Assembly (NCBI RefSeq): GCF_016411865.1
Contig: NZ_JAEKJA010000024.1
Location: 62,001 to 126,000, forward strand
Reading direction: 5' to 3'
Length of the DNA stretch: 64,000 bases
Origin: Acuticoccus mangrovi
GTDB taxonomy: Bacteria; Pseudomonadota; Alphaproteobacteria; Rhizobiales; Amorphaceae
Part shown: positions 1-10,901 of the stretch, piece by piece
Layout of the letters: the number at the start of each line of letters is the position of its first letter
Position numbering within the stretch: position 1 is the stretch's first letter
Program-made: the position numbers and the translations under genes
The notes under the pieces: generated by a model
Seen by the model: the letters and a program-made list of their open reading frames with translations, nothing else
The model's database searches: none
Told to the model about the DNA's origin: nothing

Positions 1-1151
1 ATGTAGGCGAACATCACCTGCGTCGGCCGCTTGAGCTGCACGTCGAGGCGCTGGCCGGACCGGATCGCGGCGTCGACCTGCGCACGGTCCCAACCGTTGC
101 CCTGGACGAGCCAGGTGATCAGCTCGCGTACGTTCTGCACCCGCACGCAGCCCGACGAGTGGAACCGCGCGTCCTCGCCGAAGAGGCTCTTCTGCGGCGT
201 GTCGTGCATGTAGACCTGGTGCATGTTGTGGAAGTTGATCTTCACCGTCCCCAACGAGTTCAGCTCACCCGGCTCCTGGCGGAACATGTACTGGGTCGCC
301 TCGTCGGTGTTCCAGTCGATCTCGGTGTAGTCGTACTCGCGGGTCTCGTCGCCCCAGCGATAGATGTGGATCTTCTGATCCTTCAGATAGGAGGGGTTCT
401 CCTTCATCTTCGGGATCAGATCGCGCCGCACGATGGAGACGGGCACGGTCCAGTAGGGGTTGAAGTTGATCTCGTAGATCTTGGAGGTGAGGATCGGGCT
501 CTGCCGGTCGATGCGGCCGACGACGGCGGTGTGGCGGGAGCGCACGCGCCCGTGCTCCACGGCCTCGATCTCCGCCGCCGGGATGTTCACCAGCACGTAG
601 CGATCGTCGAGCTTGCCGGAATATTCGGCGATGCGGCCGAGGTTGGTCTCGAGCTGGCCCAGGCGCACATAGACCGGCACGTTCATGGCGTCGAGCGTCG
701 CCTGGTCGACGATCCCCGTCGGCGCGAGGCCGTGGCGCATCTGGAAGCGGCGCACGGCGGCGGCGACGTAACTGTCGAACACGTCGTCCCGGCCGCCGAT
801 CTGCACGAGGTCGCCGCTGATCGTCAGCCGGCGGCGCAGCGTGCGCACCGCATTGTCGCGCGTGCCGAGGCGCATCGCCTTTTGCGGCGAGTTCACCGTG
901 GGCCAGCCGCCCGTCGCCGCGATGGTACGATATTGCTCGATGGCGATCTGCATGCGCCCGAGCGTCGCGGGCGACAGCGTGGGGGCGGTGGAGTTGACCG
1001 CCCGCACCTCCGGCAGCGTCGCGTCAAACCGGTCGGACCACTCGGCCTGACGCTCGAACGAACGCAACGCTTCGAGCGGGCTCTCATGCTGGGCCATGGC
1101 CGGCACCGGCACAGCCGCAATCACCACCAAGGCACATCGCATGATGGCCAT
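1..1151 (-). CDS. ldtP: L,D-transpeptidase, YcbB/LdtP-like (C-terminus beyond window)
   Basis: Periplasmic enzyme that would form 3-3 cross-links or attach proteins to peptidoglycan. The minus-strand frame opens at ATG 1151 with a signal peptide of about 20 residues (cleavage near AMA|Q), then a peptidoglycan-binding-like domain (RRFQMRHGLAPTG) and a YkuD catalytic domain with HSSGCVRVQN, whose nucleophile would be Cys335. The frame stays open to base 1, so the C-terminus is missing. An in-frame GTG at 1205 is an alternative start that would lengthen the n-region of the signal peptide. The gene lies downstream of a LdtR-like MarR regulator on the same strand; LdtR/LdtP pairs are known in Liberibacter and rhizobia, and the symbol follows that pairing. 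The family is certain; the exact paralogue name is inferred. Confidence 0.85.
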   Translation of the reverse strand, partial: MAIMRCALVVIAAVPVPAMAQHESPLEALRSFERQAEWSDRFDATLPEVRAVNSTAPTLSPATLGRMQIAIEQYRTIAATGGWPTVNSPQKAMRLGTRDNAVRTLRRRLTISGDLVQIGGRDDVFDSYVAAAVRRFQMRHGLAPTGIVDQATLDAMNVPVYVRLGQLETNLGRIAEYSGKLDDRYVLVNIPAAEIEAVEHGRVRSRHTAVVGRIDRQSPILTSKIYEINFNPYWTVPVSIVRRDLIPKMKENPSYLKDQKIHIYRWGDETREYDYTEIDWNTDEATQYMFRQEPGELNSLGTVKINFHNMHQVYMHDTPQKSLFGEDARFHSSGCVRVQNVRELITWLVQGNGWDRAQVDAAIRSGQRLDVQLKRPTQVMFAY

Positions 1152-1234
1152 ACGAAGCAAACGACCAGCACCCCTGCCGATCGACGGAACACCATCGCTC
1201 GTCACAGCCACGCCAACCCCCGACACACATACAT

Positions 1235-1268
1235 GAACCCCCAAGGCGGTAACACGCTTTGGGGGTTC
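1235..1268. promoter_or_regulatory. 14-bp-arm palindrome upstream of the L,D-transpeptidase
   Basis: Arms at 1235-1248 and 1255-1268 (GAACCCCCAA against TTGGGGGTTC, then one G/T mismatch and three more pairs) enclose a 6-base loop. The element sits between ldtR (stop at 1350) and the transpeptidase start (1151, or GTG 1205). No T-run follows on the minus strand, so it is not a classical terminator. It could be an operator for the neighbouring MarR-type regulator or an mRNA hairpin. Confidence 0.5.
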
Positions 1269-1349
1269 GGAACAACGCAGGATCGATCAAATTGATTTGG
1301 TCGCCGCGCGGCGAGCCTCGCTTGCACCCTTCCGACGAATCGGAAAACC

Positions 1350-1880
1350 TCAGAGCCGATAGAGGACCTGATCCTTCCAGAAACGGTCGAGACGGCGCAA
1401 GGTTTGGGTCGCTCCATCGAGGCTGTCGGCTTCGACCCCGCCGATCGGCCCGAGCGAGCGCATGTGGCGGTCGAGCAGACCTTCGACGATGTTGGCGATC
1501 TCCGCCCCCTTGTCGGTGACGGCGATGCGCACCGTGCGGCGGTCCCGCGTCGAGCGGCGCTGCGTCAGATAGCCGAGTTCGCCGAGCTTCTTCAGGTTGT
1601 AGGAGACGTTGGAGCCGAGATAGTAGCCGCGCGACTTCAGCTCGCTCGGCGTCAGCTCCTCGCAGCCCACATTGTGCAAGAGCACGGCCTGCACGTTGTT
1701 GACCTCCTCTCGACCGAGCCGGTCGAGCTCGTCTTTCACGACGTCCAGGAAGCGGCGGTGGGCGCGCTCGATGAGACGGATCGTCTCAAGGTAGGCCTCC
1801 CGCGCTTCCGTTGCGACGGGCGCCCCCGTGGCCCCGTCCCGATCCGCCTGCCGCACCGCTAAATTCATTGTCTGCCTCAT
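1350..1880 (-). CDS. ldtR: MarR-family transcriptional regulator, LdtR-like
   Basis: A 176-residue winged-helix regulator. The N-terminal helix (YLETIRLIERAHRRFLDVVKDEL) leads into the DNA-binding core around LTPSELKSRGYYLGSNVSYN and the wing RRSTRDRRTVRIAVTDKG, the usual MarR layout. The RGYYLGSNVSYNLKKL stretch is typical of the alphaproteobacterial LdtR group, which controls an adjacent L,D-transpeptidase and stress tolerance. That transpeptidase is the next gene downstream on the same strand, about 200 bases away. The ATG at 1880 is the first start; a second in-frame ATG lies four codons later. The upstream region carries TGCCTCA (1873-1879) and TGAGGCA (1911-1917), a possible autoregulatory pair. 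Confidence 0.75.
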   Translation of the reverse strand: MRQTMNLAVRQADRDGATGAPVATEAREAYLETIRLIERAHRRFLDVVKDELDRLGREEVNNVQAVLLHNVGCEELTPSELKSRGYYLGSNVSYNLKKLGELGYLTQRRSTRDRRTVRIAVTDKGAEIANIVEGLLDRHMRSLGPIGGVEADSLDGATQTLRRLDRFWKDQVLYRL

Positions 1881-2029
1881 TAATCTTTGCCCGCTTTTGC
1901 AGGCGCGTTTTGAGGCAGGGTCCGCTTCTGCACTAAAGCGGTGCTTAAGCGTCAGCGTGAACAGAGGGTTAACGAGCGCTTCGTGGCATTTGCGTCACAA
2001 GCGAAATGGGGCACCCGACCGTCACGCCG

Positions 2030-3124
2030 TCAATCGAGCTCGTCGGCGCGCCGTCGCCAGGCCATCAGCGCCCCGAGCGAGGTGACGACGAGGAAGACGA
2101 CGAGGTTGCTCAGGAGCGCCGCCGGGCCGAACGGCAACAGCATCGGATTGAGCACGGCGAGCGCCACCCCCGCCCCGATCGCCGCCGCCCACACCACGAC
2201 GCCCCAGCTTCCGCCGAGCCAGAGGCCGATGGACACCACCGGATAGGCGACGGCGGCCACGATGGTGGTGAGCCAGGGCCCGTCGGCGGCGTGCCAGCCC
2301 GGATTGAGGCTGGACTCCAGATAGCCCACCAGCCGGCCCCAGATGATGATCGCACCGGCGAGCCAGGCGATCCCCGCCACCTTCATGATGATGGCCGTCA
2401 CCGCGCGCAGCGGCTCCGGCCGCTCCTCGCGCTGGGCAAGGGGCGTGTCGAGCGACATCGCCGAGAAATTGGCCGCCCGGGGGTTGCGGCGCAGCGTGGT
2501 GTCGCCGGCCTCCTTCTTGCGCGAGGCTTTCGGCGGCTTGACGGGCCGCGACGGCGCGGCGGCAGCGGCGGCCGGCGCCGCGGGCGTCGGCTGCGGCGGA
2601 GCCGGCGCCACCACAGCCGGCAGATTGGCCGGCGGCGTCGGCTTCGCCGGGGACGCGAGCGCCTGTTCGGCGGGAGCGACCGCCTCCGCCTTCACCTCGC
2701 GCGGCGTGCCGGCGGGGCGACCCGTCGCCCCGGTCTTTTCGGAGCCGGACGCGCGCACCAGGGCACCGGACTTCGCGACGGAGCCGCCCTTGACGGGCCC
2801 GCTCGGCTGGAGCGTCCCCCGATCCCTCTCGGCGCGCGGGCCGCTCGCGCTCGGTGCCGGCACCTTCGCCGGCGCCGAGGCCTCGCCCTTCGCCGCCTCG
2901 GTGGGGGCGGGCTTACGCGCCGGCGGCTTCGCCGGCCGGGGCGTCGCCCCTGCCGCGGCGCGTCCCGCCTTGCCGGCCTCGCTCTTTTCCCGCACGGCCT
3001 CGCCCTGTGGGCCACCGCCCTTTTCCTTCGCGGAACCACCCTTTTCCTTGGCGGAAGCGCCCTTGATCTCGGCGGCGGCGCCCTTCGGTTTGGCGGGATC
3101 GCCCTTCGGAGTGTCGGAACTCAT
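2030..3124 (-). CDS. Membrane protein with long K/P/A-rich N-terminus (DUF6163-like?)
   Basis: A 364-residue protein of unknown function. Residues 1 to about 220 are low-complexity, rich in Lys, Pro, Ala and Gly, and begin with repeats of the type KG-x-A-K-E-K-G-G. The C-terminal part of about 140 residues carries three or four hydrophobic segments (around AIIMKVAGIAWLAGAIIIW, VAAVAYPVVSIGLWLGG, AAAIGAGVALAVL and LSNLVVFLVVTSLGALMAW) and resembles small membrane proteins of Hyphomicrobiales annotated as DUF6163; that match is from memory. Its ATG (3124) overlaps the stop of the hydroxyisobutyryl-CoA hydrolase gene by four bases (ATGA), so it is the last gene of that operon and probably translationally coupled. 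Confidence 0.75.
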   Translation of the reverse strand: MSSDTPKGDPAKPKGAAAEIKGASAKEKGGSAKEKGGGPQGEAVREKSEAGKAGRAAAGATPRPAKPPARKPAPTEAAKGEASAPAKVPAPSASGPRAERDRGTLQPSGPVKGGSVAKSGALVRASGSEKTGATGRPAGTPREVKAEAVAPAEQALASPAKPTPPANLPAVVAPAPPQPTPAAPAAAAAAPSRPVKPPKASRKKEAGDTTLRRNPRAANFSAMSLDTPLAQREERPEPLRAVTAIIMKVAGIAWLAGAIIIWGRLVGYLESSLNPGWHAADGPWLTTIVAAVAYPVVSIGLWLGGSWGVVVWAAAIGAGVALAVLNPMLLPFGPAALLSNLVVFLVVTSLGALMAWRRRADELD

Positions 3125-4148
3125 ATGGCGGCACCACTCAGATCGAGATCGCCGTGCGGCGGCACGGCGAAGTACACCGCGATCTCGTCGGGATCGACCT
3201 GATCGAGCCGGGCCGGGTCCCAACGCGGCGCGTTGTCCTTGTCCACGAGCAGCGCCCGGATGCCCTCGTAGAGGTCGGGTCCTTCGAGCACGCGCGAGAC
3301 GATGCGGAAGTCGGTCGCAAGGCACTCGGTCAGCGACTTTTCGGTCGCCTCCCGCAGCTGCCGCACGGTGATCATGAGGCTCGTCGGGGACTTCTGGCCG
3401 ATCGCCTTCACCGCCTTCGCGGCGAGCTCGGAATCGGCCGCCGCCTCGTTGAGGCGCTCGAGCATCATCATGATGTCGTCGCCGGCGAAGGCGGCGTCGA
3501 TCATCTTCGCCGCCTCGTCGTCGCGCGGCGCCGTCTTCACCACGAGCTCGTCGAGCGCACCGTCGAGACCACGGGCGTGAACGGCGCGGTCGAGGGCGTC
3601 GCCGAGGCGCCCCGCGTCGATCGGATGGGTGACGATCCCCAACGCGGCCGCCTCGTCCCGTCCGACGCGACTGCCGGTCAGAGCGAGCCACATGCCGCTT
3701 TCGCCGGGAAGGCGGGAAAGAATGTGGCTGGCGCCGACGTCGGGAAAGAGGCCGATCCCCACCTCGGGCATCGCGAAGACGAGATTGTCCGTCGCGACGC
3801 GATGCGAGCCGTGACCGGAGATGCCGACCCCGCCGCCCATGCACACCCCGTCGAGCAGCGCCACGATGGGCTTTTCATAGAGGCCCGTCAGAAGGTCCGT
3901 CTGATACTCCACGCCGAAGAAGTCCACCGCCCCGGCGCGGCGCGCGTAGACGTCGAGGACGTCGCCGCCGGCGCAGAACGCCTTGCCCTCCGCCTTCAGC
4001 ACGACGCGCTCGACCCGGTCGTCCCGCCGCCACTCTTCGAGCGCCTCCTTGAGGGAGCGGACCATCGCCTCGCTCAAGGAGTTGAGCGCCTTCGGCCGGT
4101 CGAGGGTGACGACCCCCGCCCGGCCGGCGGTTTCGAACACGATCTCGC

Positions 4149-4152
<4 letters not shown>
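3121..4152 (-). CDS. 3-hydroxyisobutyryl-CoA hydrolase (enoyl-CoA hydratase family)
   Basis: A 343-residue crotonase-fold enzyme, the length of the HIBCH subgroup rather than of a plain enoyl-CoA hydratase (about 260). It would hydrolyse 3-hydroxyisobutyryl-CoA in valine degradation. The CoA-binding and oxyanion-hole signatures are visible: KAFCAGGDV near residue 60 and GVCMGGGVGISGHGSHRVAT near 110, followed by PEVGIGLFPDVGASHILSRL, typical of HIBCH. The ATG (4152) overlaps the stop of the upstream acyl-CoA dehydrogenase by four bases, and the stop overlaps the next ATG likewise, so the three genes form a tight operon. Confidence 0.88.
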
Positions 4153-6489
<2,337 letters not shown>

Positions 6490-6506
6490 CACCGGCACAT
6501 TCCCCG

Positions 6507-7769
6507 ATGACACGCCCCGACACCTCGACGTCTGCCCCGAACGCGTCGGCGATCAGCTTCGCCGACATCGCGGACGCGGCGCTGCAGCTCCAGGGCATGG
6601 TGCTGCACACGCCGTGCCTGCCGGCGCCGCGCCTGTCCGCCCTCACCGGCGCCAATGTCTGGGTGAAATACGAGAATCTTCAGCCGATCGGGGCCTTCAA
6701 GGAGCGCGGCGCGGTCATCAAGCTCGCCTCGCTCACCGAGGCGGAGCGCGCCGCCGGCGTCACCGCCATGTCGGCAGGCAACCATGCCCAGGCGGTCGCC
6801 TATCACGCCGCCCGGCTCGGCATCTCGGCGACCATCGTGATGCCGGAGCGCACGCCCTTCGTGAAGGTCGCAGCCACCGAGGCGCACGGCGCGCGCGTGG
6901 TGCTCTCCGGCGAGACGCTCGCCGAGAGCGCCGTCGCCTGCGCCGAGCTCGCCGCCGCGGAAGGGCGCATCATCATCCACCCCTACGACGACCCCGCCAT
7001 CATCGCCGGCCAGGGCACGGTGGGGATCGAGATGCTGGAGGCGGTGCCCGAGCTCGACACGATCGTCGTGCCCATCGGCGGGGGCGGGCTGATCGCCGGC
7101 ATCGCCACCGCGGCCCGCCACATCAAGCCGTCGATCCGCATCATCGGCGTCGAGGCCGCGCTCTACCCCTCCGCCCACGCCGCCCTTGCCGGGCGCGAGG
7201 CGCGCTGCGGCGGCACCACGCTCGCCGAGGGCATCGCGGTGAAGGCCGTGGGCAAGCTGACGCTCCCCATCATCCGCGAGCTCGTCGAGCGCATCATCCT
7301 CGTCGACGAGCCGACGCTGGAGCGGGCGGTCAACGCCCACATCACGCTGCAGAAATCGATGGCGGAGGGCGCCGGGGCCGCCGGCCTCGCGGCGATGCTG
7401 ACCGAGCCGGACCATTTCCGCGGCCGCAACGTGGGCCTCGTCCTGTGCGGCGGCAACATCGATCCGCGCCTTCTCGCCTCGATCATGGTGCGCGAGCTCG
7501 CCCGCGAGCGGCGCATCGTGTCGCTGGAGGCCTCGTTCGCCGACGAGCCGGGCGTGCTCGCCCGCCTCACCTCCGCCATCGGCGCCGCCGGCGGCAACAT
7601 TCTGGAGGTGACTCACAACCGCCTCGCCCTCACGCATCTAGCCCGGGAAACGGCGGTGCGCCTCACCATCGAGACCCGCGACGACCGCCATACCGACGCC
7701 GTCATGGAAGGCGTGCGGGCCACCGGCTTGACCATCAACCTGACCGATCATGTGGACGGCCGATTTTGA
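6507..7769 (+). CDS. Threonine (serine) ammonia-lyase with C-terminal ACT domain
   Basis: A 420-residue pyridoxal-phosphate enzyme that deaminates threonine to 2-oxobutanoate. The PLP lysine is in PIGAFKERGA, the substrate loop in MSAGNHAQ, and the phosphate-binding glycines in VPIGGGGLIAG. Residues from about 340 (LEASFADEPGVLARLTSAIG) form an ACT-type regulatory domain. The length and single ACT domain suit the TdcB/catabolic or short IlvA type; the symbol is left open. It follows hemB by 17 bases, which suggests co-transcription. The 2-oxobutanoate produced can become propionyl-CoA, the substrate of the PccAB enzyme also encoded here. Confidence 0.9.
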   Translation: MTRPDTSTSAPNASAISFADIADAALQLQGMVLHTPCLPAPRLSALTGANVWVKYENLQPIGAFKERGAVIKLASLTEAERAAGVTAMSAGNHAQAVAYHAARLGISATIVMPERTPFVKVAATEAHGARVVLSGETLAESAVACAELAAAEGRIIIHPYDDPAIIAGQGTVGIEMLEAVPELDTIVVPIGGGGLIAGIATAARHIKPSIRIIGVEAALYPSAHAALAGREARCGGTTLAEGIAVKAVGKLTLPIIRELVERIILVDEPTLERAVNAHITLQKSMAEGAGAAGLAAMLTEPDHFRGRNVGLVLCGGNIDPRLLASIMVRELARERRIVSLEASFADEPGVLARLTSAIGAAGGNILEVTHNRLALTHLARETAVRLTIETRDDRHTDAVMEGVRATGLTINLTDHVDGRF

Positions 7770-7844
7770 CCGACGCCGCCCGCTGGGCCAAAACAGCGCG
7801 CGGCACCTGAGGAGACCCCCGAACGTGGACAAGACACACTGCTG

Positions 7845-9674
7845 ATGGATGTCGATATCGCAATGATGGCGACGCTCGCCATCATCGGCCTCTCCACCGT
7901 GCTCTACGCGACGGAGCGCTATTCCATCGAAGCGATCAGCCTCGGTGTGCTCGCCTCCTATCTGTTCATCTTCGTGGTGCTCGGCCTGGCGGCGGGCGAC
8001 ACGACGCTGTCGGCCGCGCAGCTCCTGGAAGGCTTCGCCAATCCCGGCCTCATCACCATCCTCGCCCTCCTGGTCGTCGGCCAGGGCCTCTTCCACACCG
8101 ACGCCCTCGAGCGGCCCGCCCAGCTGATGGTGCGGTGGGTGGCCAAGCGGGGCAATATCGGCATCACGATCACCTTCGTGATGATCGCCACGCTGTCGGC
8201 CTTCCTCAACAACACCCCGGTGGTGGTGATGTTCATCCCCATCATCTCCACCCTCGCCTCGACGCTGAAGTCGACCACCTCGCGGCTGTTGATGCCGCTG
8301 TCCTTCGTCACCATCCTCGGCGGCATGACGACGCTCATCGGCTCGTCCACCAACCTTCTCGCCGCCAACGTGGCACGCCAGTCCGGCGCGGTGGATCTCG
8401 GCTTCTTCTCCTTCACCCCGGTGGCGCTGCTCGTGATCGCCATCGGCCTGCCCTACGTGCTCTGGGTGATGCCGATGCTGCTCGCCAATCGCCGCTCGAT
8501 GGCGGAGGCGATGCGGGCGGGCGGCGGCAAGCAGTTCATCGCCGAGATTCCGATCCGGCCCGGCCACCCGCTGGTGGGCGCGACGTCCAACAAGGGTATG
8601 TTCCCGCAGCTCAAGGACATGACCGTGCGCCTCGTCCAGCGCGGCGAGCGGCCCCACCTGCCCCCGTTCGAGAACGTGACGCTGCAGCCGGGCGACATCG
8701 TGATCGTGGCGGCGACGCGCCAGGCGCTCGAAAAGGCCCTCTCCACCCAGAGCACGGTGATGGATCGCCGACCGGACGGCGAGCGGGGGACCGAGCGCGC
8801 ACCGGACCGCCCGCCCGGCGTCGTCACGTTGGCGGAGGCGATCGTGGCGCCCGGCTCGCGCCTCATCGGCCGCACCGTCTCCCAATCGGGCTTCCGGGGC
8901 GAGGTCGGCTGCGTGGTGCTCGCCATCGAGCGGCGCAGCCGCATGCCGCGCCTGCCGATGGCCGACATCCGCATGGAAGCGGGCGACGTGCTGCTCTTCG
9001 GCGGCCCCCGCAAGGCCATCGAGGACCTGCGCGGCAACCGCGACGTCCTCCTCATCGACTGGACCGCCGCCGACGTCCCCCACCGACGCAAGGCCCCGGT
9101 GGCGCTCGGCATCTTCCTGGCGGTGGTGGCCGCGGCGGCGACGGGCGTCATGCCCATCGTGGTGGCGGCGCTCCTCGGCGCCTTCGCCATGCTGTGCAGC
9201 CGCTGCCTCAACACGCGACAAGCCTCGCGCGTGGTCGACGGGCGCATCATCATGCTGATCGCCTCGGCGATCGCCTCGGCCACCGCGCTGGAGGCGACGG
9301 GCGGGGCCGAGACCATCGCCAACGCCATGCTGTCGATCCTGCGCGACGCGCCGCCGGCGATCGTCATGTCGGCCCTGTTCATGATCATCGCCCTCACCAC
9401 CAACATCATGACCAACAACGCGGCGGCGGTGCTCTTCACCCCCATCGCGATCGGCCTTGCGAGCCACCTCGGCTTGCCAGCCGAACCCTTCGTCGTCACA
9501 GTGATTTTGGCGGCTAACGCGTCCTTCGCGACGCCGGTCGCCTACCAGACGAACCTCCTCGTGATGGGACCGGGCCACTATCGCTATCGTGACTTTCTGG
9601 TCGCAGGAGGGCCGTTGGTGTTGCTACTATGGGGCGCATTCTCAATCATCGCGCCATGGTGGTACGGTATTTGA
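7845..9674 (+). CDS. SLC13/DASS-family permease with central TrkA-C (RCK-C) domains
   Basis: A 609-residue inner-membrane transporter. Two blocks of transmembrane helices (residues about 5-200 and 420-609) flank a soluble part of about 200 residues with two RCK-C-like repeats (LQPGDIVIVAATRQALEKAL and MEAGDVLLFGGPRKAIEDLR). Each membrane half carries the family's substrate/sodium motif: SSTNLLAANV in the first and YQTNLLVMGPG in the second, preceded by NNTPVVVMF and MTNNAAAVLF. The family moves dicarboxylates, sulfate or related anions with Na+; the substrate cannot be read here. It lies 75 bases after the threonine dehydratase on the same strand. Confidence 0.88.
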   Translation: MDVDIAMMATLAIIGLSTVLYATERYSIEAISLGVLASYLFIFVVLGLAAGDTTLSAAQLLEGFANPGLITILALLVVGQGLFHTDALERPAQLMVRWVAKRGNIGITITFVMIATLSAFLNNTPVVVMFIPIISTLASTLKSTTSRLLMPLSFVTILGGMTTLIGSSTNLLAANVARQSGAVDLGFFSFTPVALLVIAIGLPYVLWVMPMLLANRRSMAEAMRAGGGKQFIAEIPIRPGHPLVGATSNKGMFPQLKDMTVRLVQRGERPHLPPFENVTLQPGDIVIVAATRQALEKALSTQSTVMDRRPDGERGTERAPDRPPGVVTLAEAIVAPGSRLIGRTVSQSGFRGEVGCVVLAIERRSRMPRLPMADIRMEAGDVLLFGGPRKAIEDLRGNRDVLLIDWTAADVPHRRKAPVALGIFLAVVAAAATGVMPIVVAALLGAFAMLCSRCLNTRQASRVVDGRIIMLIASAIASATALEATGGAETIANAMLSILRDAPPAIVMSALFMIIALTTNIMTNNAAAVLFTPIAIGLASHLGLPAEPFVVTVILAANASFATPVAYQTNLLVMGPGHYRYRDFLVAGGPLVLLLWGAFSIIAPWWYGI

Positions 9675-9741
9675 TGGTGTCCGCCGGGGTCCCGCCCCGT
9701 AGGCGATCCAGGCAAACGCCCAAGGAGGCCGGCTGAGGTCC

Positions 9742-10596
9742 ATGGTGAAGTCGAACGACCGCTTCGACGACAACGAGAGTGTCCGAGAAGGTGCCACCGC
9801 CCGACCCGAGGCGGAGGCCGCCTCGTCTCTCCCCACCGAAAAGCCGATCAGGGCCCGCCGCCGCGTCACCGTCCGGCGGGTCACCGAGCACCCCCAATTC
9901 TATCTGACCGCCCCCTCGCCTTGCCCGTACCTGCCCAACCGGTTCGAGCGGAAGGTGTTCACCCACCTCGTGGGCGAGCGGGCCGAGCCGCTCAACGATC
10001 TCCTCACCCAAGGCGGCTTCCGTCGCAGCCAGAACATCGCCTACCGGCCGGCCTGCGAGGGCTGTCGCGCCTGCGTCTCGGTGCGCGTGGTGGTGGACGA
10101 GTTCGACTGGACGCGCTCGTTGCGCCGCGTTCTGAAGACCAACGCCGATCTGGAGCGGCGGGAGCGCCCGGCGCTGCCCTCCTCCGAGCAATATTCGGTG
10201 TTCCGCGGCTATCTCGACAGCCGCCACGCCGACGGCGGCATGGCCGACATGACCGTGCTCGACTATGCGATGATGGTGGAGGACACCCACGTCGACACCC
10301 GCCTCTTCGAGTATCGCCGACCGGGCTCGGGGCGCACGCGCGGCCCGCTCGTCGCCTGCGCCCTCACCGACATTCTCGGCGACGGGCTGTCGATGGTCTA
10401 TTCCTTCTACGAGCCGGACCTTGAGGCCGACAGCCTCGGCACCTTCATGATCCTCGATCACATCCGCCGCGCCGCCGAGCTGGGGCTCCCCTACGTCTAT
10501 CTCGGCTACTGGGTCGGTGGCTCGGAGAAGATGGCCTACAAGACGCGATTCCAGCCCCAGGAGCATCTCGGCCCGCGGGGCTGGGTGCGCGCCTGA
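9742..10596 (+). CDS. bpt: Leucyl/arginyl-protein transferase (Bpt/Ate family)
   Basis: A 284-residue aminoacyl-tRNA-protein transferase that adds an amino acid to the N-terminus of proteins for N-degron degradation. The N-terminal cysteine region [16 protein letters not shown] and the pair of cysteines in [16 protein letters not shown] are visible. The C-terminal GNAT-like part has [22 protein letters not shown] and [20 protein letters not shown]. Bacterial members in alphaproteobacteria are usually Bpt (leucyl-transferase for N-terminal Asp/Glu). About 45 residues precede the conserved core ([12 protein letters not shown]), longer than usual, so the true start could be somewhat downstream, though ATG 9742 has GAGG nearby. 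Confidence 0.9.
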   Translation: MVKSNDRFDDNESVREGATARPEAEAASSLPTEKPIRARRRVTVRRVTEHPQFYLTAPSPCPYLPNRFERKVFTHLVGERAEPLNDLLTQGGFRRSQNIAYRPACEGCRACVSVRVVVDEFDWTRSLRRVLKTNADLERRERPALPSSEQYSVFRGYLDSRHADGGMADMTVLDYAMMVEDTHVDTRLFEYRRPGSGRTRGPLVACALTDILGDGLSMVYSFYEPDLEADSLGTFMILDHIRRAAELGLPYVYLGYWVGGSEKMAYKTRFQPQEHLGPRGWVRA

Positions 10597-10608
10597 GCGC
10601 CGGTCCGC

Positions 10609-10866
10609 TCAGGCGCCGAGCGCGTCGATCACCCGCCCGATGAGGGCGCGCGTCTTCGGCCCGGTATCGGCGCGCTCGCGGATCGCCTCGAGCCGTGGCC
10701 GTGCCGCCTCTGCGGCCACCTCGCCCACCTGCGGCGCGACGCCCGTCAGAACCACCATGATGTTGTAACGCCCCGCCTCGTTCGCCGCATCCCACGCGTC
10801 GAGCGCGATCGGCAGGGTGCGCGGATCGCCGAGGCGATAGAGAAACTCCGCCGCGTGCACCCGCAC
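10609..10866 (-). CDS. Small HEAT-repeat-like protein, hypothetical
   Basis: An 85-residue frame with helical, HEAT-like composition (AAEFLYRLGDPRTLPIALDAW and PQVGEVAAEAARPRLEAIRE). It begins with GTG 10866 or with a non-standard codon slightly upstream, close to the stop of parC, and converges on the Bpt gene 12 bases away. It could be the remnant of a longer HEAT-repeat protein or a real small gene. No catalytic motif is present and the function is unknown. Confidence 0.4.
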   Translation of the reverse strand: MRVHAAEFLYRLGDPRTLPIALDAWDAANEAGRYNIMVVLTGVAPQVGEVAAEAARPRLEAIRERADTGPKTRALIGRVIDALGA

Positions 10867-10901
10867 CGCCTCGTCGGGAAGGCGGGCGGGATGGCGAGCG
10901 G

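Noticed and set aside
159-1295. 378-residue plus-strand frame opposite the L,D-transpeptidase
   Set aside because: It is rich in His, Asp, Arg and Val from GC-rich antisense DNA and has no family features; the minus strand carries clear catalytic motifs.
14-2030. Possible prophage or island boundary at the left edge
   Set aside because: No integrase, tRNA junction or composition change is visible; the genes are core cell-wall functions.
2006-3202. 398-residue plus-strand frame opposite the K/P/A-rich membrane protein
   Set aside because: Low-complexity Arg/Gly/His composition typical of antisense reading; the minus frame has coherent membrane segments.
7638-9578. 646-residue minus-strand frame opposite the SLC13-type transporter
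   Set aside because: Composition of His, Arg, Asp and Gly without motifs; it mirrors the transporter gene.
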